Of a stretch of DNA of 64,000 nucleotides, positions 25,480-37,037 are shown piece by piece (position 1 is the stretch's first letter; the number at the start of each line of letters is the position of its first letter). The notes beneath the pieces are model-generated. The model was not told where the DNA came from and ran no database searches. It worked only from the letters and a program-made list of their open reading frames with translations. The stretch is from Apium graveolens (Eukaryota > Streptophyta > Magnoliopsida > Apiales > Apiaceae), in assembly GCF_009905375.1 (NCBI RefSeq), contig NW_027417694.1, positions 1-64,000 on the forward strand. Reading direction: 5' to 3'. The translations under genes were made by a program, and so were the position numbers.

Positions 25480-25890
25480 AATTTCCAGGAATTTTTCCCT
25501 AATTTTTTGGGATTTTCCCTAATTTTTGGATTTTTCCCTTAATTTCTGGGATTTATCCTTTAATTTTCTGGGATTTTTGGATTTTTTCCCTAATTTCTGG
25601 GATTTTTCCCTAATTTTCTGGGATTTATCCTTAATTTCTGGATTTTTCCCTAATTTTCTGGGATTTTTCCATAATTTCTGGATTTTTCCCTAATTTCCCG
25701 GGACTTATCCTTAATTTTCTGGATTTTTCCCTAATTTCCCGGGACTTATCCTTAATTTTCTGGATTTTTCCCTAATTTCCCGGGACTTATCCTTAATTTT
25801 CTGGATTTTTCCCTAATTTCCCGGGACTTATCCTTAATTTTCTGGATTTTTCCCTAATTTCTCGGGACTTATCCTTAATTTTCTGGTCTT
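25480..25890. repeat. Tandem repeat array, period about 41 bp
   Basis: Units are built from TAATTT, CCCGGGACTTATCC and TTTTCTGGATTTTTCCC. Clean copies start at 25691, 25732, 25773, 25814 and 25855, an exact 41-base step. More diverged, shorter units fill 25480-25690. The array lies in the hypervariable region between pol and the 3' LTR of gypsy-2. Confidence 0.88.
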
Positions 25891-25892
25891 AA

Positions 25893-26465
25893 AATCGATC
25901 AGAATGCATTCAAAATCGATCAGGATGCAGACAAAATCGATCAGGATGCAGCCAAAATCGATCAGGATGCAGCCAAAATCGATCAGGATCCTGATCGAAT
26001 TAGCTCAGGATCTTACACTCTGGTCGACAGGATTCCTGATCGATTTCGATCAGGATTCTGATCGAATTAAATGGCTCTCGACCATTCTGATCGAATGGAA
26101 TATCGATCAGGACTCTCTTCTCCGTCGATCAGGACCCTGATCGATTTTAAGGGATTTCTTCCCTCCTATTCGAATAAGATATCGATCAAGACTCTCTTCT
26201 GTGTCGATCAGGACTCTGATCGATCTTAGGGGATTTCTTCCCTCCTGTTCGAATAAGATATCGATCAGGACTCTCTTCTGTGTTGATCAGGACTCTGATC
26301 GATCTTAGGGGATTTCTTCCCTCCTGTTTGAATAAGATATCGATCAGGACTCTCTTCTGTGTCGATCAGGACTCTGATCGATCTTAGGGGATTTCTTCCC
26401 TCCTGTTCGAATAAGATATTGATCAGGATCCTCTTTTGCATCGATCAGGACTCTGATCGAACCAT
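25893..26465. repeat. Oligomer array of TCGATCAGGA with 79-bp tandem units
   Basis: At 25900-25990 there are short steps of AAAATCGATCAGGATGCA. From about 26090 a 79-base unit repeats; the landmark GAATAAGAT falls at 26172, 26251, 26330 and 26409. Each unit holds TCGATCAGGACTCT and a complementary CTGATCGA, so single strands could fold. ORFs crossing the array are by-products. Confidence 0.88.
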
Positions 26466-26604
26466 ATTAAGGTTCTGGTCGATTTTTGACTTTTTAAATT
26501 CCACAGGAGCTTCTAGATTGTTCCTGATACTTCTTGTAGATGGGCCTCTAGGTTGGGCCTGGCTAAATGGGCCTAAAAACGCCTCGTATTCCGAGCTTTT
26601 CGCC

Positions 26605-26612
26605 TATATAAG
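26605..26612 (+). promoter_or_regulatory. TATA box of the antisense gene in gypsy-2
   Basis: TATATAAG in CGCCTATATAAGTG, 167 bases before the ATG at 26779, followed by a pyrimidine-rich leader. It sits on the strand opposite to gypsy-2 and just outside the repeat array, so the gene probably has its own promoter. Confidence 0.6.
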
Positions 26613-26778
26613 TGTAGTGTGGAGTGAGAACCCTCACTTCACTTCCCACTTCTCATTTTCTCTCACAATTTTCTCTAGAGTTCTCCCTTTGAGAAGGCGA
26701 TTTCCGGCTACCAAAGCCACCGCAGCTCCACCATTTTCAAGTATTTCTGGGTTTCAAGCCTTCAACCGAAGCATATCA

Positions 26779-28634
26779 ATGGCGGACCGTGACCTGGCTC
26801 GTTTGCAGAAGATGAATGTCTCTAAAAGAGGTACAAACATTCAAATTCAATCTCCATATACTTCCCTCATTGATATGATTAACTCGAGAGGTGATGAATA
26901 TCCTTCTCTATCTGAGTTAGATTCGTATAATCATGGTAACACTTTTCATGAGTTAGATGGTAGGATAGAGTCTATGAATACCTTGTACAGACTTCCACCC
27001 CACCTTAGGATCACTCCAGCCGCCCCTGGGGATAGGACTTGTAATTGGGAGGGGGATACCCTGTTCATTTATCGAGGAGCCCTGACCGCAGGTCTTAGGT
27101 TCCCATTCCATGAATTTATTCCTCGTTTACTAGCCGATGTACGAATCAACCCTTGTCAACTCCCTCCTAACGCCTGGAGGAACATTATCTGTTTTATGGT
27201 CCTTTGTCTCAGGAATAGCTTCCCTCTTTCCGTAGCTGTCTTTAGGAAAGTTTTCCAATTCTATAATAGTTCCATGAGTCAGCCAGGCTGGATTTTAATT
27301 CGCCAACGGCCCAAAATTCCCCATATCTTTGATAGTAACTCTATAGTCGAGAACAACCCTAAATGGAGGGATGAGTTTGTCAGGCTGACCTGGGCTGGGG
27401 GTGATTGGGCCACACTCTTCCGTAGGCCATTTTGCAAAGTATCAGATGGTAGTCCTGGTAGCATCAGATTAACTGATGAGGAGGAGGTGGCCTACCAAGC
27501 CTTAATTTCAGATGATGGGAAAACAGACACCTGGACCCTTTTAGAGGAGTTTTCCTTGAAGAAAGTTGGTCTCTCCCAGGCCAGTGATAAGGGTAAATTT
27601 ATACCTGCGTAATTATTTTTCCTTCTCTTTAATCGCACTTTTTCTTTTTTCTGGATTTTAATATTCCTTCTACTTTTCCTTTCAGCTTGTGAGGCTATTA
27701 ATAATGTCAATAGGCCCAAGGAGGGGGAATCTGGCCGCCAGAAGAGGGCCAAGTTAAACAGGGACCCCAGGAGCAAACCTGACGGTCCTTCTTTCCTTAA
27801 GCCCCACGTCCCGGTGGTTGAGCTGGGAGACGATGTGGATCCTCCACTTAAGGCACATTCCTTCAGGCCTAACTGGGGCTTCAGGAGGAGCGATACGATG
27901 GTTGGATCCACCAAACATGCCAAGGATTGGTCGTACCATTCCATCACTCCCCACGATTTCACTGACATTGTTACGGGGAGTGATATCGAGACTATTGAGC
28001 TTCTGGGTTCTCAAGCCCAAGCTGCGGTAATTTTCTTTTTTCTTCTCTTCCTTTTATGAATTTCAACTTTTCTTGTATCCCAATGAATTTGTGCTAACTC
28101 ATACATATTTCTTTGCAGAGTAATACCTATTTCCAGGCGGCCCTACATCAGGCTAGATCCTGGAAGGGTAACTCTGATGATTTTGAGAAGGAGATGAAGA
28201 AGTGGGAGGAGAGAGCCAAGGTCCTGGAGAAGAAGCTGGACACGAAGAAAGAGGAGCTGGCTAAGGCTCATTCCGAGCTGGTGAAACTTAGGAGCGATAA
28301 GGATAAGCTCATTGATGACTACATGGATTCTGACAAGTTTAAGAATCTCATGGAGATTCATGATGATGGTCTTTATTCCCTACAGTTTACTCAGGGATGG
28401 GATGCGGCCGTAAAGGCGGTTTCTGAGAAGCACCCGGGCTTAGTCGACCCTAAGGACTTTATAAGTCCCGAGCAGGCTGAGTCGGAGGACAGCATAGACG
28501 CCCTCTTCAACTCCCCTCAGCCAGATGATCGCATCTTGGATCCTAACACTGCTTCTCCTCCCGCTTCTCCTGCGAAGGACGCTGAAGGCGCTGATAAGGA
28601 GAAAGAGAATGAAAGCTCCCGCATGGAGGAGTAG
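26779..28634 (+). CDS. Antisense spliced gene of gypsy-2 (Tat-type aORF), 3 exons, 556 aa
   Basis: Predicted join 26779-27592, 27686-28026, 28119-28634; all junctions keep the frame. Intron 1 (27593-27685) is GTAAAT...TTTCAG, and intron 2 (28027-28118) is GTAATT...TTGCAG. Exon 1 starts MADRDLARLQK. It includes YRLPPHLRITPAAPGDR, GLRFPFHEFIPRLLADVRI, the run CQLPPNAWRNIICFMVLCLR and PKWRDEFVRLTWAGGDW. This is the pattern of the plant putative gypsy-type transposon protein family (Transposase_28-like), known as antisense ORFs of Tat elements such as Grande. Exon 3 has a long charged coiled coil (KWEERAKVLEKKLDTKKEEL) and an acidic proline/serine tail. No stop interrupts the spliced frame, in contrast to gag-pol. 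Its function is unknown in the family; calling it a transposase is not justified. Confidence 0.75.
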
Positions 28635-29000
28635 TTTTTCTATTCTGTAATTTTATCCTTAACTTATGTCTGGACTTTTGTTTGTATTAAAACTTATTAC
28701 CCTCCGGGGATATTTTATATGCTACTTTCCTTATTTGCATTCTCTCCTTCATTTTTCCGATACTTTAATATTCAAACTTGGCTTAATGGGCCACACAAGT
28801 ATTATCACAACTCAAACATCCATAGGTTGAAATAATTTCGAACTCTTCAATTTCAAGTCTGGTTTTCCAAAACCTTACATAATATGGGTTCGACCCTGAT
28901 CTATAATAGCTAAAAAATAAAAATACTATGCAAACAAAGCTTCAAGGTGCTTTTAAACCTACTTGTCATAATGACAAGTGAGAATCGTACTTCGACCATC
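28635..29000. other. gypsy-2 spacer between antisense gene and pol
   Basis: AT-rich with no supported ORF. The two convergent genes end here, with the antisense stop at 28634 and the pol stop near 29001. I see no conserved motif beyond short A/T runs. Confidence 0.6.
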
Positions 29001-32000
29001 TTACACGTAGTAAACCTTCAGGTTTTGTGCGTGCCAGGTTCTCGGAACTTCAAAACCATCCATAGTCTCCAGCTTGTAGGTTCGTCTACCTGAACGCTCT
29101 TGACTCTATACGGCCCTTCCCAATTTGGGGCAAGCTTTCCTTTCTGTCTGACACCAGAAGCCTCTATTTTTCTCAAGATTAGGTCACCTTGTTTGAAAAA
29201 CCTCTCTTTAACCCTTAGGTTGTAGTAGAATGAAGCTTTTTTCTGATATTCTACTATCTTTGCATGTGCTTTATCTCGCACTTCATCGATGAAATCCAGG
29301 GCTAACTTCTGCCCTTCTTCATTTTCTTTTTCATCAAAAGCCTGAATCCTTGGAGAGGAATGTGATATCTCCACGGGAACTACTGCTTCTGCCCCATATG
29401 CCAACATGAAAGGAGTTGCATTTGTCGTGACCCTACAGGTAGTCCTATAGGCCCATAATATGGGAAGTATCTCATCCACCCAATTATCTCTTGACTTTTC
29501 GATCCTCTTCTTTAGTCCATCCAGGATTATCCGATTTGCTACCTCCGCTTGCCCATTGGCTTGCGGGTGAGCCATAGAGGTGAACCGTAACTCAATTTCA
29601 TTTTCTTCGCAATACTTCTTGAATTCCTCGTTGTTGAATTGTGTTCCATTGTCAGTGACGAGGATACGGGGAATTCCATATCGGCACATAATGTTTTCCC
29701 ATAGGAATTGTGCAACCTGCTTAGTTATGATTTTGGCCAAAGGTTTGGCTTCGATCCACTTGGTGAAATAATCAATGGCTACAATCAGAAACTTCCTTTG
29801 TGCTGTGGCCATAGGAAAAGGCCCTAGAATATCCATCCCCCACATAGCAAAGGGAATAGGTGAGTTGATAGAGGTCAGCATCTCGGGGGGTTTTCTGGCG
29901 ACTGGTGCATGCTTCTGACAGCGATCACACTTCTTTACATATTCTTTGGCATCAGCCATCATTTCTGGCCAATAGAAGCCTAAACGAGTTATCTTATGAG
30001 CCAAGGCCCTGCCCCCCAAGTGTTGCCCACAAATACCTCCATGCACTTCCTCAAAAGCTAAGCGTGCCTCATTGGGCCTGAGACACCTCAAGTAAGGAAC
30101 CACGAAAGATCTTTTATATAGAATCCCATCTATCAAAGAGTACCTTAGTGCTCGAACAGTTAACTTCCGTGCCTCAATTGCATCGCTTGGCAACCAACCG
30201 GTCTGAATGTGAGCCTTGATGGGATCAATCCATAACGTCCCCAAGCCTACGGGAGCCACAAGCTTAACATCTATGCTTCGTGTCTTTAAAACACGGAAGT
30301 ACACACTTCCTGAACTTTCTTCAATCTCAGATGAAGCAAACTTTGATAGCGCATCTGCTTTAGCATTTTCTTCCCTTGGAATGTGTTCAACATGGCATTC
30401 ATTAAATTGGGTCATCACAGCCCTTACTAGGCGAACATACTTAGCCATCGTATCATCCCTTGCCTCAAATTCTCCCTTTACCTGGGATATGATCAACTTC
30501 GAGTCTCCACGGACCTTTAAGTTTTTGACTCTAAGTGTCCCAGCTAGACCAAGGCCAGCAATCAGGGCTTCATAATCTGCCTCATTGTTTGTGGTTGGGA
30601 AGTCTAGCTTCATGGCATACTCAATTAAGAATCCATCAGGGCTTTGCAAAACCAACCCTGCTCCACTGGAATTTGTTTTTGATGCTCCATCAAAATAGAG
30701 AACCCAATATTCTTTCTCCTTGTCCCCATTGTCGACTCCCTTATCTTGAGGTATGGTATCTTCCTGCCCCCCGACTTCTTGGTTGGGTACGGTACATTCC
30801 ACCACGAAGTCAGCTAGTGCCTGGGCTTTTATGGCCGTACGTGGCTTATACTTGAGATCGAACTCTCCCAACTCTATTGCCCACTTAATCAGTCTCCCAC
30901 TTGCCTTGGGACTGTGAATGATATTTCTCAGTGGCTGATTTGTTAGCACTTCAATTTGGTGAGCTTGAAAATAAGGACGCAGCTTTCTTGAAGCCATTAC
31001 CAAGGCTAAAGCGAATTTCTCAATGGCTGAATAATTCAACTCAGCACCATGCAAAATTTTGCTGATATAGTATACGGGTTTCTGGACTTTCAGTTCCTCC
31101 TTAACCAACACCGCGCTCAAGGCGCTCTCTGAAACAGCCAAGTACAAGAATAAAACTTCACTCAGAACTGGCTTGGCCAACAACGAGGCCTGGCCCATAT
31201 ACTTCTTTAACTCTTCAAATGCCTTCTGATTTTCCTCACTCCATACAAAGTCTTTGATGTTCTTTAGTGACTTGAAAAATGACAAGCACTTGTCTCCTAA
31301 CTTGGAGATGAATCGTCCTAACGCAGCAACTCTTCCTGTGAGCTTCTGAACATCCTTGACAGTTTTGGGGGGTTCCATGTCCAGGATTGCCTTTATTTTA
31401 TCGGGATTTGCCTCAATTCCCCTTTTCGAGACCATCAATCCCAAGAATTTTCCAGATTCTACTCCGAAAGCACACTTCGTCGGATTCAACATCATCTTGT
31501 GGTACCTCAGGACCTCAAAAGCTTCCCTTAAATGGGCTATATGATCAGTCTTTACTAGACTCTTGACTAACATGTCATCAACATAGACTTCCATAGTTTT
31601 ACCAATAAGATCCTTAAAAATTCTATTCACCAACCTTTGATAGGTGGCTCCTGCATTCTTGAGACGAAACGCCATAACAAGATAACAATAAACACCAAAG
31701 TCAGTGATAAATGATACCTTTGGAATGTCATCCTTATGCATTTTGATCTGGTTGTATCCACTAAACCCATCCATGAAACTCAGCATCTCATGTCCAGCGG
31801 TGGCATCAATCAAAGTATCAATTCTAGGCAGCGGAAAACAGTCTTTGGGGCATGCATCATTCAGATCGGTGAAGTCTATACACATCCTCCACTTTCCATT
31901 AGCCTTCTTCACCATTACAGGGTTTGCTAACCACTCCGGAAATTGAATCTCCTCAATGAAACCAGCCTCTAAGAGCTTTTCCACTTCCTGCTTTATAGCC

Positions 32001-32325
32001 TCTTGTCTTTCCGGGGCAAAATTTCTTTTCTTTTGTTTCACTGTCTTCCGGTTTGGATCTACGTTTAGCTTGTGAGTAATTAACTCCGGGTCTATGCCTG
32101 GCATATCAGCTGCTGACCATGCAAACACATCACTATTTTCTTGCAAAAATTTCACTAACTTTCCTCTAAGGGGCTCCTCTAATGTGGCTCCAATGAAAGT
32201 CGTCCTCTCAGGATTCTCGGGGTCTAAAGGAACCGAGACCAATTCTTCTGCTGGCCTTCCTCTATTCTCATCATTTTCTCGAACATCCATATCTTCAATA
32301 GGAAGAACCTGCCCCCGACTCCATC
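29001..32325 (-). pseudogene. gypsy-2 pol: RT, RNase H, second (archaeal-type) RNase H, integrase
   Basis: The main open frame runs 32290-29018. Numbering from 32290, RT is about residues 115-290 with CIDFTDLNDACPKD and YVDD at 236-239. The first RNase H (about 375-500) reads LAVSESALSAVLV and lacks the usual first Asp. A second RNase H (528-650) has YFDGAS, NNEADYEAL, GDSKLI and ENAKADALS, so its catalytic acids are present. This dual arrangement defines Tat elements. The integrase has HHCC at about 750-792 (HLGG...CDRCQ) and DDE at 820 (WGMDILGPF), 880 (VTDNGTQF) and 916 (NGQAEVANR). A frameshift near 29095 corrupts the last 27 codons; another frame continues similarity to about 29001. Upstream, the frame extends to about 32325, where it is shifted from gag. 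Confidence 0.9.
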
Positions 32326-32364
32326 TGCCCTCAAAGAGGCCACATAATAGCTTCTAGCCATTTT

Positions 32365-34701
32365 TTAATCTCCTCTTTCTTCTCCAATCCCGTTTCGGGT
32401 GGGAAACTTCATGACTGAATGGTAGGAAGAGGGGACTGCCTTGAAGGCATGTATCCCTGTTCTCCCCATGATAGCATTATAAGTTGAACTAGCCTTTACT
32501 ACCACGAAATCCAGCATCTGCGTTGCTTGCCTCGGCTCCGTACCTATGGTGGTTGGCAATTTGATTATCCCTTCCACAGGACATTCTACTCCAGCAAATC
32601 CATATATCGGCATGTCGGTTGGTGTTAACTGGGAGTCGTTATACCCCATCCTTAGAAAGGTGTCGTGGAGCAAGATATCCACAGAAGCACCATTATCCAC
32701 AAGGACCCTCTTAACCGGGCTATTTCCTATTATTGGTGTTATGACCAGCGGGTCGTCATGGGGAAACTTCACACCCTCTAGGTCGGAATCATCAAAAGCC
32801 AATGTTACTTCTGTCCTGGCCCTCTTCGGGGCTTCTCCAACAATATGCATAACCTCTCTAGTATATGCCTTTCTGGAATTTTTGGACAATCCAGCAGCAG
32901 TTGGACCTCCAAAGATCGTGTTTATCACAGGCCCTCGAGGTCTCGGCCCTCCATAAATGGTGTTTATAACTGGTCCTCTAGGCTGGGGATTTCGCCCCTG
33001 ATCGTCTTGGTCCCTCCTACGATCTTCAAAGTTCTTCCTTCCATTATTATTTCTGTCCCCTCCATCTCCAGTATACTTGTTCAATCTTTCTTTTCGAATC
33101 AAAAACTCAATTTCATCTTTCAATTGCCTACACTCATCGGTGTCATGGCCAACATCTTTGTGAAACCTGCAATACTTGCCCCTATCTAGCTTGGCGGGAT
33201 CAGCCTTCAAGGGCTTAGGCCAGCGAATATCTCTGTCTTTCTCAATCTCCATCAAAATCTGACTTCTGGGAGCATTCAGCTTAGCATATTCAGTGAACTT
33301 TTGCCCAGGTCCTCCCTTCTTGGGGGTTGAATCAGGGTTTTGTTCGGTTCTAGGATATTTGTCCTTAGCGATATACTCCAAATCAGGTTTTCGTTTCTTG
33401 CCTCCAGTGGGCTCATTACTTACTACGGTCTTCCTCATACTTTCTTCAACCTTGATATACTTCCCTGCCCTCTCTTGGAGCTGCAACATGCTCTCAGGGG
33501 GTCGTTTGGCCAAAGACATCTTGAAAAACTCATCCCTAGTTCCTTGTTGCAATGCTATCATGGCTACCTTATCATCAAGGTCTGGGACTTTTAAAGCCTC
33601 CTTTGTAAAACGATTCAGGTAATCTCTTAAGGAATCCTTAGCTCCCTGCACAAGACTCATAAGAGATGCTGAACTTTTCTCATGGACTCTTCCACTGATG
33701 AATTGCTTAATAAAAGCCTGACTTAGTTCTCTGAATGATCCAATAGAATTTGGGGGTAGGCGACTGTACCATCTTTGAGCCATACCCGACAGGGTTTGAG
33801 GGAAGGCCCGACATTTTATAGCATCATTCACGGGTTGCAGCAGCAGTGCATTAGAGAATGTCCTAACATGATTAGCGGGGTCTCCCGTGCCATCATAGGC
33901 TTTGATAGTGGGCATCTTGAATTTCCTTGAGATATGGGCATTCATTATCTCTTCTGTGAAGGGTGGAGTTGGATCATCAGGATCTCCAAGGGGAAGGAGA
34001 TTGCTTGGATCAGTTCTTGGGACAGCAGCCCTTCTTCTTACCGGACCATCCAGGTCTATGATAGGAGGAGGATTTCTCCCCCTAGGAGGCATGTGGGGTC
34101 TGGTGGCTTGGTGAGCCTCCAAATCACGCCTCAGCCTTTGGATTTCAGCCTCATGAGCCCTGATCTTTTCCTGCACTTCTTGGGGATTCGCCCCTGGGGT
34201 GCTTTGGGGGCGTTGCCTTCCATCGGCCATTGGCTCTTTTCCAGGACGCCTCCTTCTCGGGGCCACTTCATCATCCGAAGATTCGGAGTCTCTCTCAGTG
34301 TATGGACCAGAAAATTCCCGATCCTCAGGGATAGGATCCAAACCTCGTATATAGGGGGGAGACCGCCCTCGTGCTTCGCTTCACCCAGCATATCCGCTTC
34401 CTCCAACCTCAGGGTGAAGGGGCATCCCATAAGGGGGGTTAGTAGTAACAATAGTTGAATATTCATACCCGATGGGTCGAGAATTCACAGGTATATGTAT
34501 TTGTTGAACTTGAGGATTCGTACCTTGAATCGGGGGAGTTGTCCCTTGTAGCTGGGGTTGAGTTGCCCCTGTCTGGGCTTCCTCCTGAGTAGATGCATAA
34601 GTTGAATGGGGAGGAACCTCCACGGTTGATGAAATCACCTGGGTTGTCCCTGATGGTGTTCCCTCCTCCAGAGTGCTGGTTGTTCTCCGTGTTCTCGCCA
34701 T
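32365..34701 (-). pseudogene. gypsy-2 gag-protease with one internal TGA
   Basis: ATG at 34701, 18 bases past the PBS. The frame reaches TAA at 32365-32367 with a TGA at 34381-34383. The proline/glutamine/threonine-rich head (about 106 codons) is followed by an acidic and arginine-rich segment (ESSDDEVAPRRRRPGKE), the gag domain (IKAYDGTGDPANHVRTF, AQRWYSRLPPNSIGSF), a Tat-type zinc motif CRFHKDVGHDTDEC, a glycine/arginine-rich linker with a duplicated GPRPRGPVINTI segment, and an aspartic protease (VKRVLVDNGASVDILL). Both stops are one C-to-T change away from Arg or Gln codons. After the TAA the same frame continues with similarity for about 20 codons, so gag and pol were probably once a single ORF. 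Confidence 0.88.
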
Positions 34702-34718
34702 GGTTGTTGTTCCGTATT

Positions 34719-34734
34719 CCCACAGACGGCGCCA
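34719..34734 (-). other. gypsy-2 primer-binding site
   Basis: Element-strand TGGCGCCGTCTGTGGG, two bases after the 5' LTR end ...CACAACA. This PBS type is typical of Tat elements; I do not assign the tRNA. Confidence 0.85.
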
Positions 34735-34736
34735 AA

Positions 34737-35281
34737 TGTTGTGGATAAAAAACGAAGGTTATTATTTGCTGTATTTATTACTAAGATTCGGGAGCTCAAG
34801 GCCTTTAATGGCTGCTCTCGTGTATCGTAGCTTAATTTTGCCTTTACGAGATGCCTACGTATCTCTGTGAATTATAGAATCAAGCCAAAAAACGTAGTTC
34901 TGATTTGTGGGGTGAGGCCCCTTATATAGATGTGGGAGTCCTTGAATTGGACTTGGTATAGGAGACTTGGTGGACAAGCCTCTGAATTAGGATAGACTTA
35001 GGAGTCCTAGGAAGTAGGAAGCTGATTCCTTATCCTTTTAGGTCCCCTTGAGGCTAATCTATAAGGATTTATATCCTTATCGGGACTCTTCTCAATAGCT
35101 GATTTTTCCCTTATTAATTAATTATGAAATTAATTAATAATCAGGGCTTTTGGGCCTTTTTTATTCCACCAGGCCTGATCTGGTCCATCAGGCTTAACCT
35201 TTCTGGTCTGAATATTATACATCTTATTATTGGGCCTATCAGCCCATTAATTATAAAATCAGGACTTATTTATCCCTATCA
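34737..35281 (-). repeat. gypsy-2 5' LTR (545 bp)
   Basis: Near-identical to 24797-25341, with two differences seen. Minus-strand TATA CTATATAAGG lies near 34925. Its right end CCCTATCA is followed by GCAAG. Confidence 0.92.
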
Positions 35282-35286
35282 GCAAG
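35282..35286. repeat. Target-site duplication of gypsy-2 (GCAAG), right copy
   Basis: Exact match to 24792-24796. Confidence 0.93.
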
Positions 35287-35661
35287 AAACAGAAGTCAAT
35301 TTCCACATCAACTGCAGAAGCATAATACATTGCTGCAGGAAGCTATTGTGCACAGATTCTTTGGATGAAGAATCAATTACTGGATTATGGGTTAACATAC
35401 TTTAAAATCCCTATCTACTGTGATAATCAAAGTGCTATTGCTATGACAGGTAATCCAGTTCAGCACTCAATGACAAAGCACATCAGCATTAGGTACCACT
35501 TCATACGGGAACATGTGGATGAAGGTACAATGGAATTGGATTTTGTTCTAACAGATCAACAACTAGCAGATATCTTCACAAAACCATTGTATGAAGCTAC
35601 TTTTACAAGATTGGTAAATGAACTTGGAATGGTTTCAGGTTCTTTCTCTAAATCTGCTTAG
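35287..35661 (+). pseudogene. copia-B pol, C-terminal RNase H piece after gypsy-2
   Basis: Continues the RNase H from 24796 with KKQKSISTSTAEA, then a TAA where copia-A has a Glu codon. [30 protein letters not shown] and QLADIFTKPL follow, ending GSFSKSA and TAG. These are the conserved closing motifs of copia RNase H. The junction is exact once one GCAAG is removed. Confidence 0.9.
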
Positions 35662-36984
35662 TTTATGTTCTGATACATCAGACTTTATGATCAGTATTTA
35701 CAGATATTACTATCTTTGTGTATTATGTGCTTAAATTGAAACATGCCTAAGTGCTGATTGTTGTCTGATGTATATTTCTAAACTCTGATAGTGATATGAA
35801 TGTTTCTGTGACTATTCAATCCAATGAGTATAACTGTGCTAGATGCTAACCTAGTAATTTCTAATATACTAAAGGTCCCATGTATGAAGTAATTATTTAT
35901 GTGGAAATCTCTTAACAAAAGCAAATTCTGATATTGAGCTTAGTTAAGTTTACTTTGTCTATCTTATTACTAAATCAAAAACTAGAATAATGCTTCTTAT
36001 CTGTCAAGTTCTGATGTTAGTAAATCTGGTGGATGTACTAAGTGCTGATAAGCCTCACTTATCAAAAGAAAAAGAAAAGAAAAGAAATAAAAATCAGGTA
36101 CTCCTTCGAGATCTAGAGAAAAAATGTTGAAGGGAAGACCCAAGTGCATTGCTGGTATTAAGTAATATGCATCAGAAAAGCAAAATTAATATTTTCTTGG
36201 TGACTTTTCACACTCTATGATTACTGGAGAAATACTCTGATAATAGCATAAATTCTGATAAGCAGTCGTGACTCACTTACACTGAGAAGCCACTGTAAAA
36301 TGGAATTTCAAAAGATGCATAAAATGAGCACAAAACAGTTGAGGTGGACTCATGCATGAACTCATTCTAAAGTAGACTTCATAATCATGACAGTTTTGAG
36401 AAAAGTTCTTAGTTATTCCTTATTTCTAAGATGTACTGAAGTGAATCAGACTTTAATCTTTATCTGATATTTAGCTTACTGCACACACAACACTCCATAT
36501 GAATGATGAAAATTACTGTGGTGATAAATGTTCTTTTAGATGAACAGTTTAACTGTCAGTTGTATAAATTATGAGGACAAGTTATGATGGAAGTTCAGAT
36601 GATTAAGTTCTGAAGAAACGAAATCAGAATTTGTGTGAAGAATTACAGAAATGGGCATTCACCTTTCGAGTTAAGGAGTCATGTTCTGATGACTGTTAAG
36701 TTCTGATATAAGTCTAAGTTTTGATATTAAATCCTGATTCTTTACTTGACTTATTTGTGGTTAAATCTGAAATATTTAAAATCAGAATATGTTTGGTGAG
36801 ATATAAACAGCCAACATAATTTGGGTTAGTGGTAGTCGTGAATGAATAGTAATTTTTACTGGTTTCGTGTGCTCATTAACTCCTATTTTAAGCTTCCAAT
36901 GGCTGTCATTATTGCTCATCGGTTTAGGGAGACGAGGCTTTAATTCTTTTCATTTCATTCCATGCATCCTTTGGTCTTCCCTGG
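35662..36984 (+). other. copia-B 3' spacer, rich in TTCTGATA oligomers
   Basis: No ORF is supported. The first kilobase is the reverse complement of 1-1043 (copia-A). TTCTGATA, TCTGATGT and variants occur many times, for example near 35668, 35925, 36008, 36250, 36682 and 36698. A purine tract (AAAGAAAAAGAAAAG) lies near 36065. This is the SIRE-type region between pol and the third ORF. Confidence 0.75.
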
Positions 36985-36994
36985 TCTATATAAC
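36985..36994 (+). promoter_or_regulatory. TATA-like box before the 78-codon ORF
   Basis: TCTATATAAC, 44 bases upstream of an ATG in good context (AACAATGG). Confidence 0.4.
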
Positions 36995-37037
36995 TGACCA
37001 AACATAATTCAGTAAAAAAAATCAATTCTCTCAAACA

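Larger units (their letters stand above)
24797..35281 (-). mobile_element. gypsy-2: Tat-type Ty3/gypsy element, young, with antisense gene
   Basis: A 10.5-kb element inserted in copia-B RNase H. On the minus strand: 5' LTR 35281-34737, PBS 34734-34719, gag-protease 34701-32365, RT/RNase H/second RNase H/integrase about 32325-29001, then a region holding a plus-strand spliced gene (26779-28634), tandem repeats (about 25480-26460), polypurine tract and 3' LTR 25341-24797. The second RNase H domain between RT and integrase, the TGGCGCC-type PBS and an opposite-strand ORF after pol are hallmarks of the Tat lineage. The LTRs differ at two positions that I could see in 545, so this is the youngest datable insertion here. 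Coding damage is light: one TGA, one TAA and two apparent frameshifts. Confidence 0.92.

Noticed and set aside
25184..25522. Plus-strand ORF across the gypsy-2 LTR and repeat array (also 35124-35405)
   Set aside because: LTR sequence read on the non-coding strand; no domain.
25904..26140. ORF with MHSKSIRMQ-type repeats
   Set aside because: A direct translation of the TCGATCAGGA tandem repeat.
25480..26465. CRISPR-like array
   Set aside because: Repeats are contiguous tandem units without unique spacers, in a plant retrotransposon.
26359..26778. Upstream extension of the antisense gene exon 1
   Set aside because: It would start inside the 79-bp repeats and upstream of the TATA box. ATG 26779 follows the promoter and begins the conserved part.
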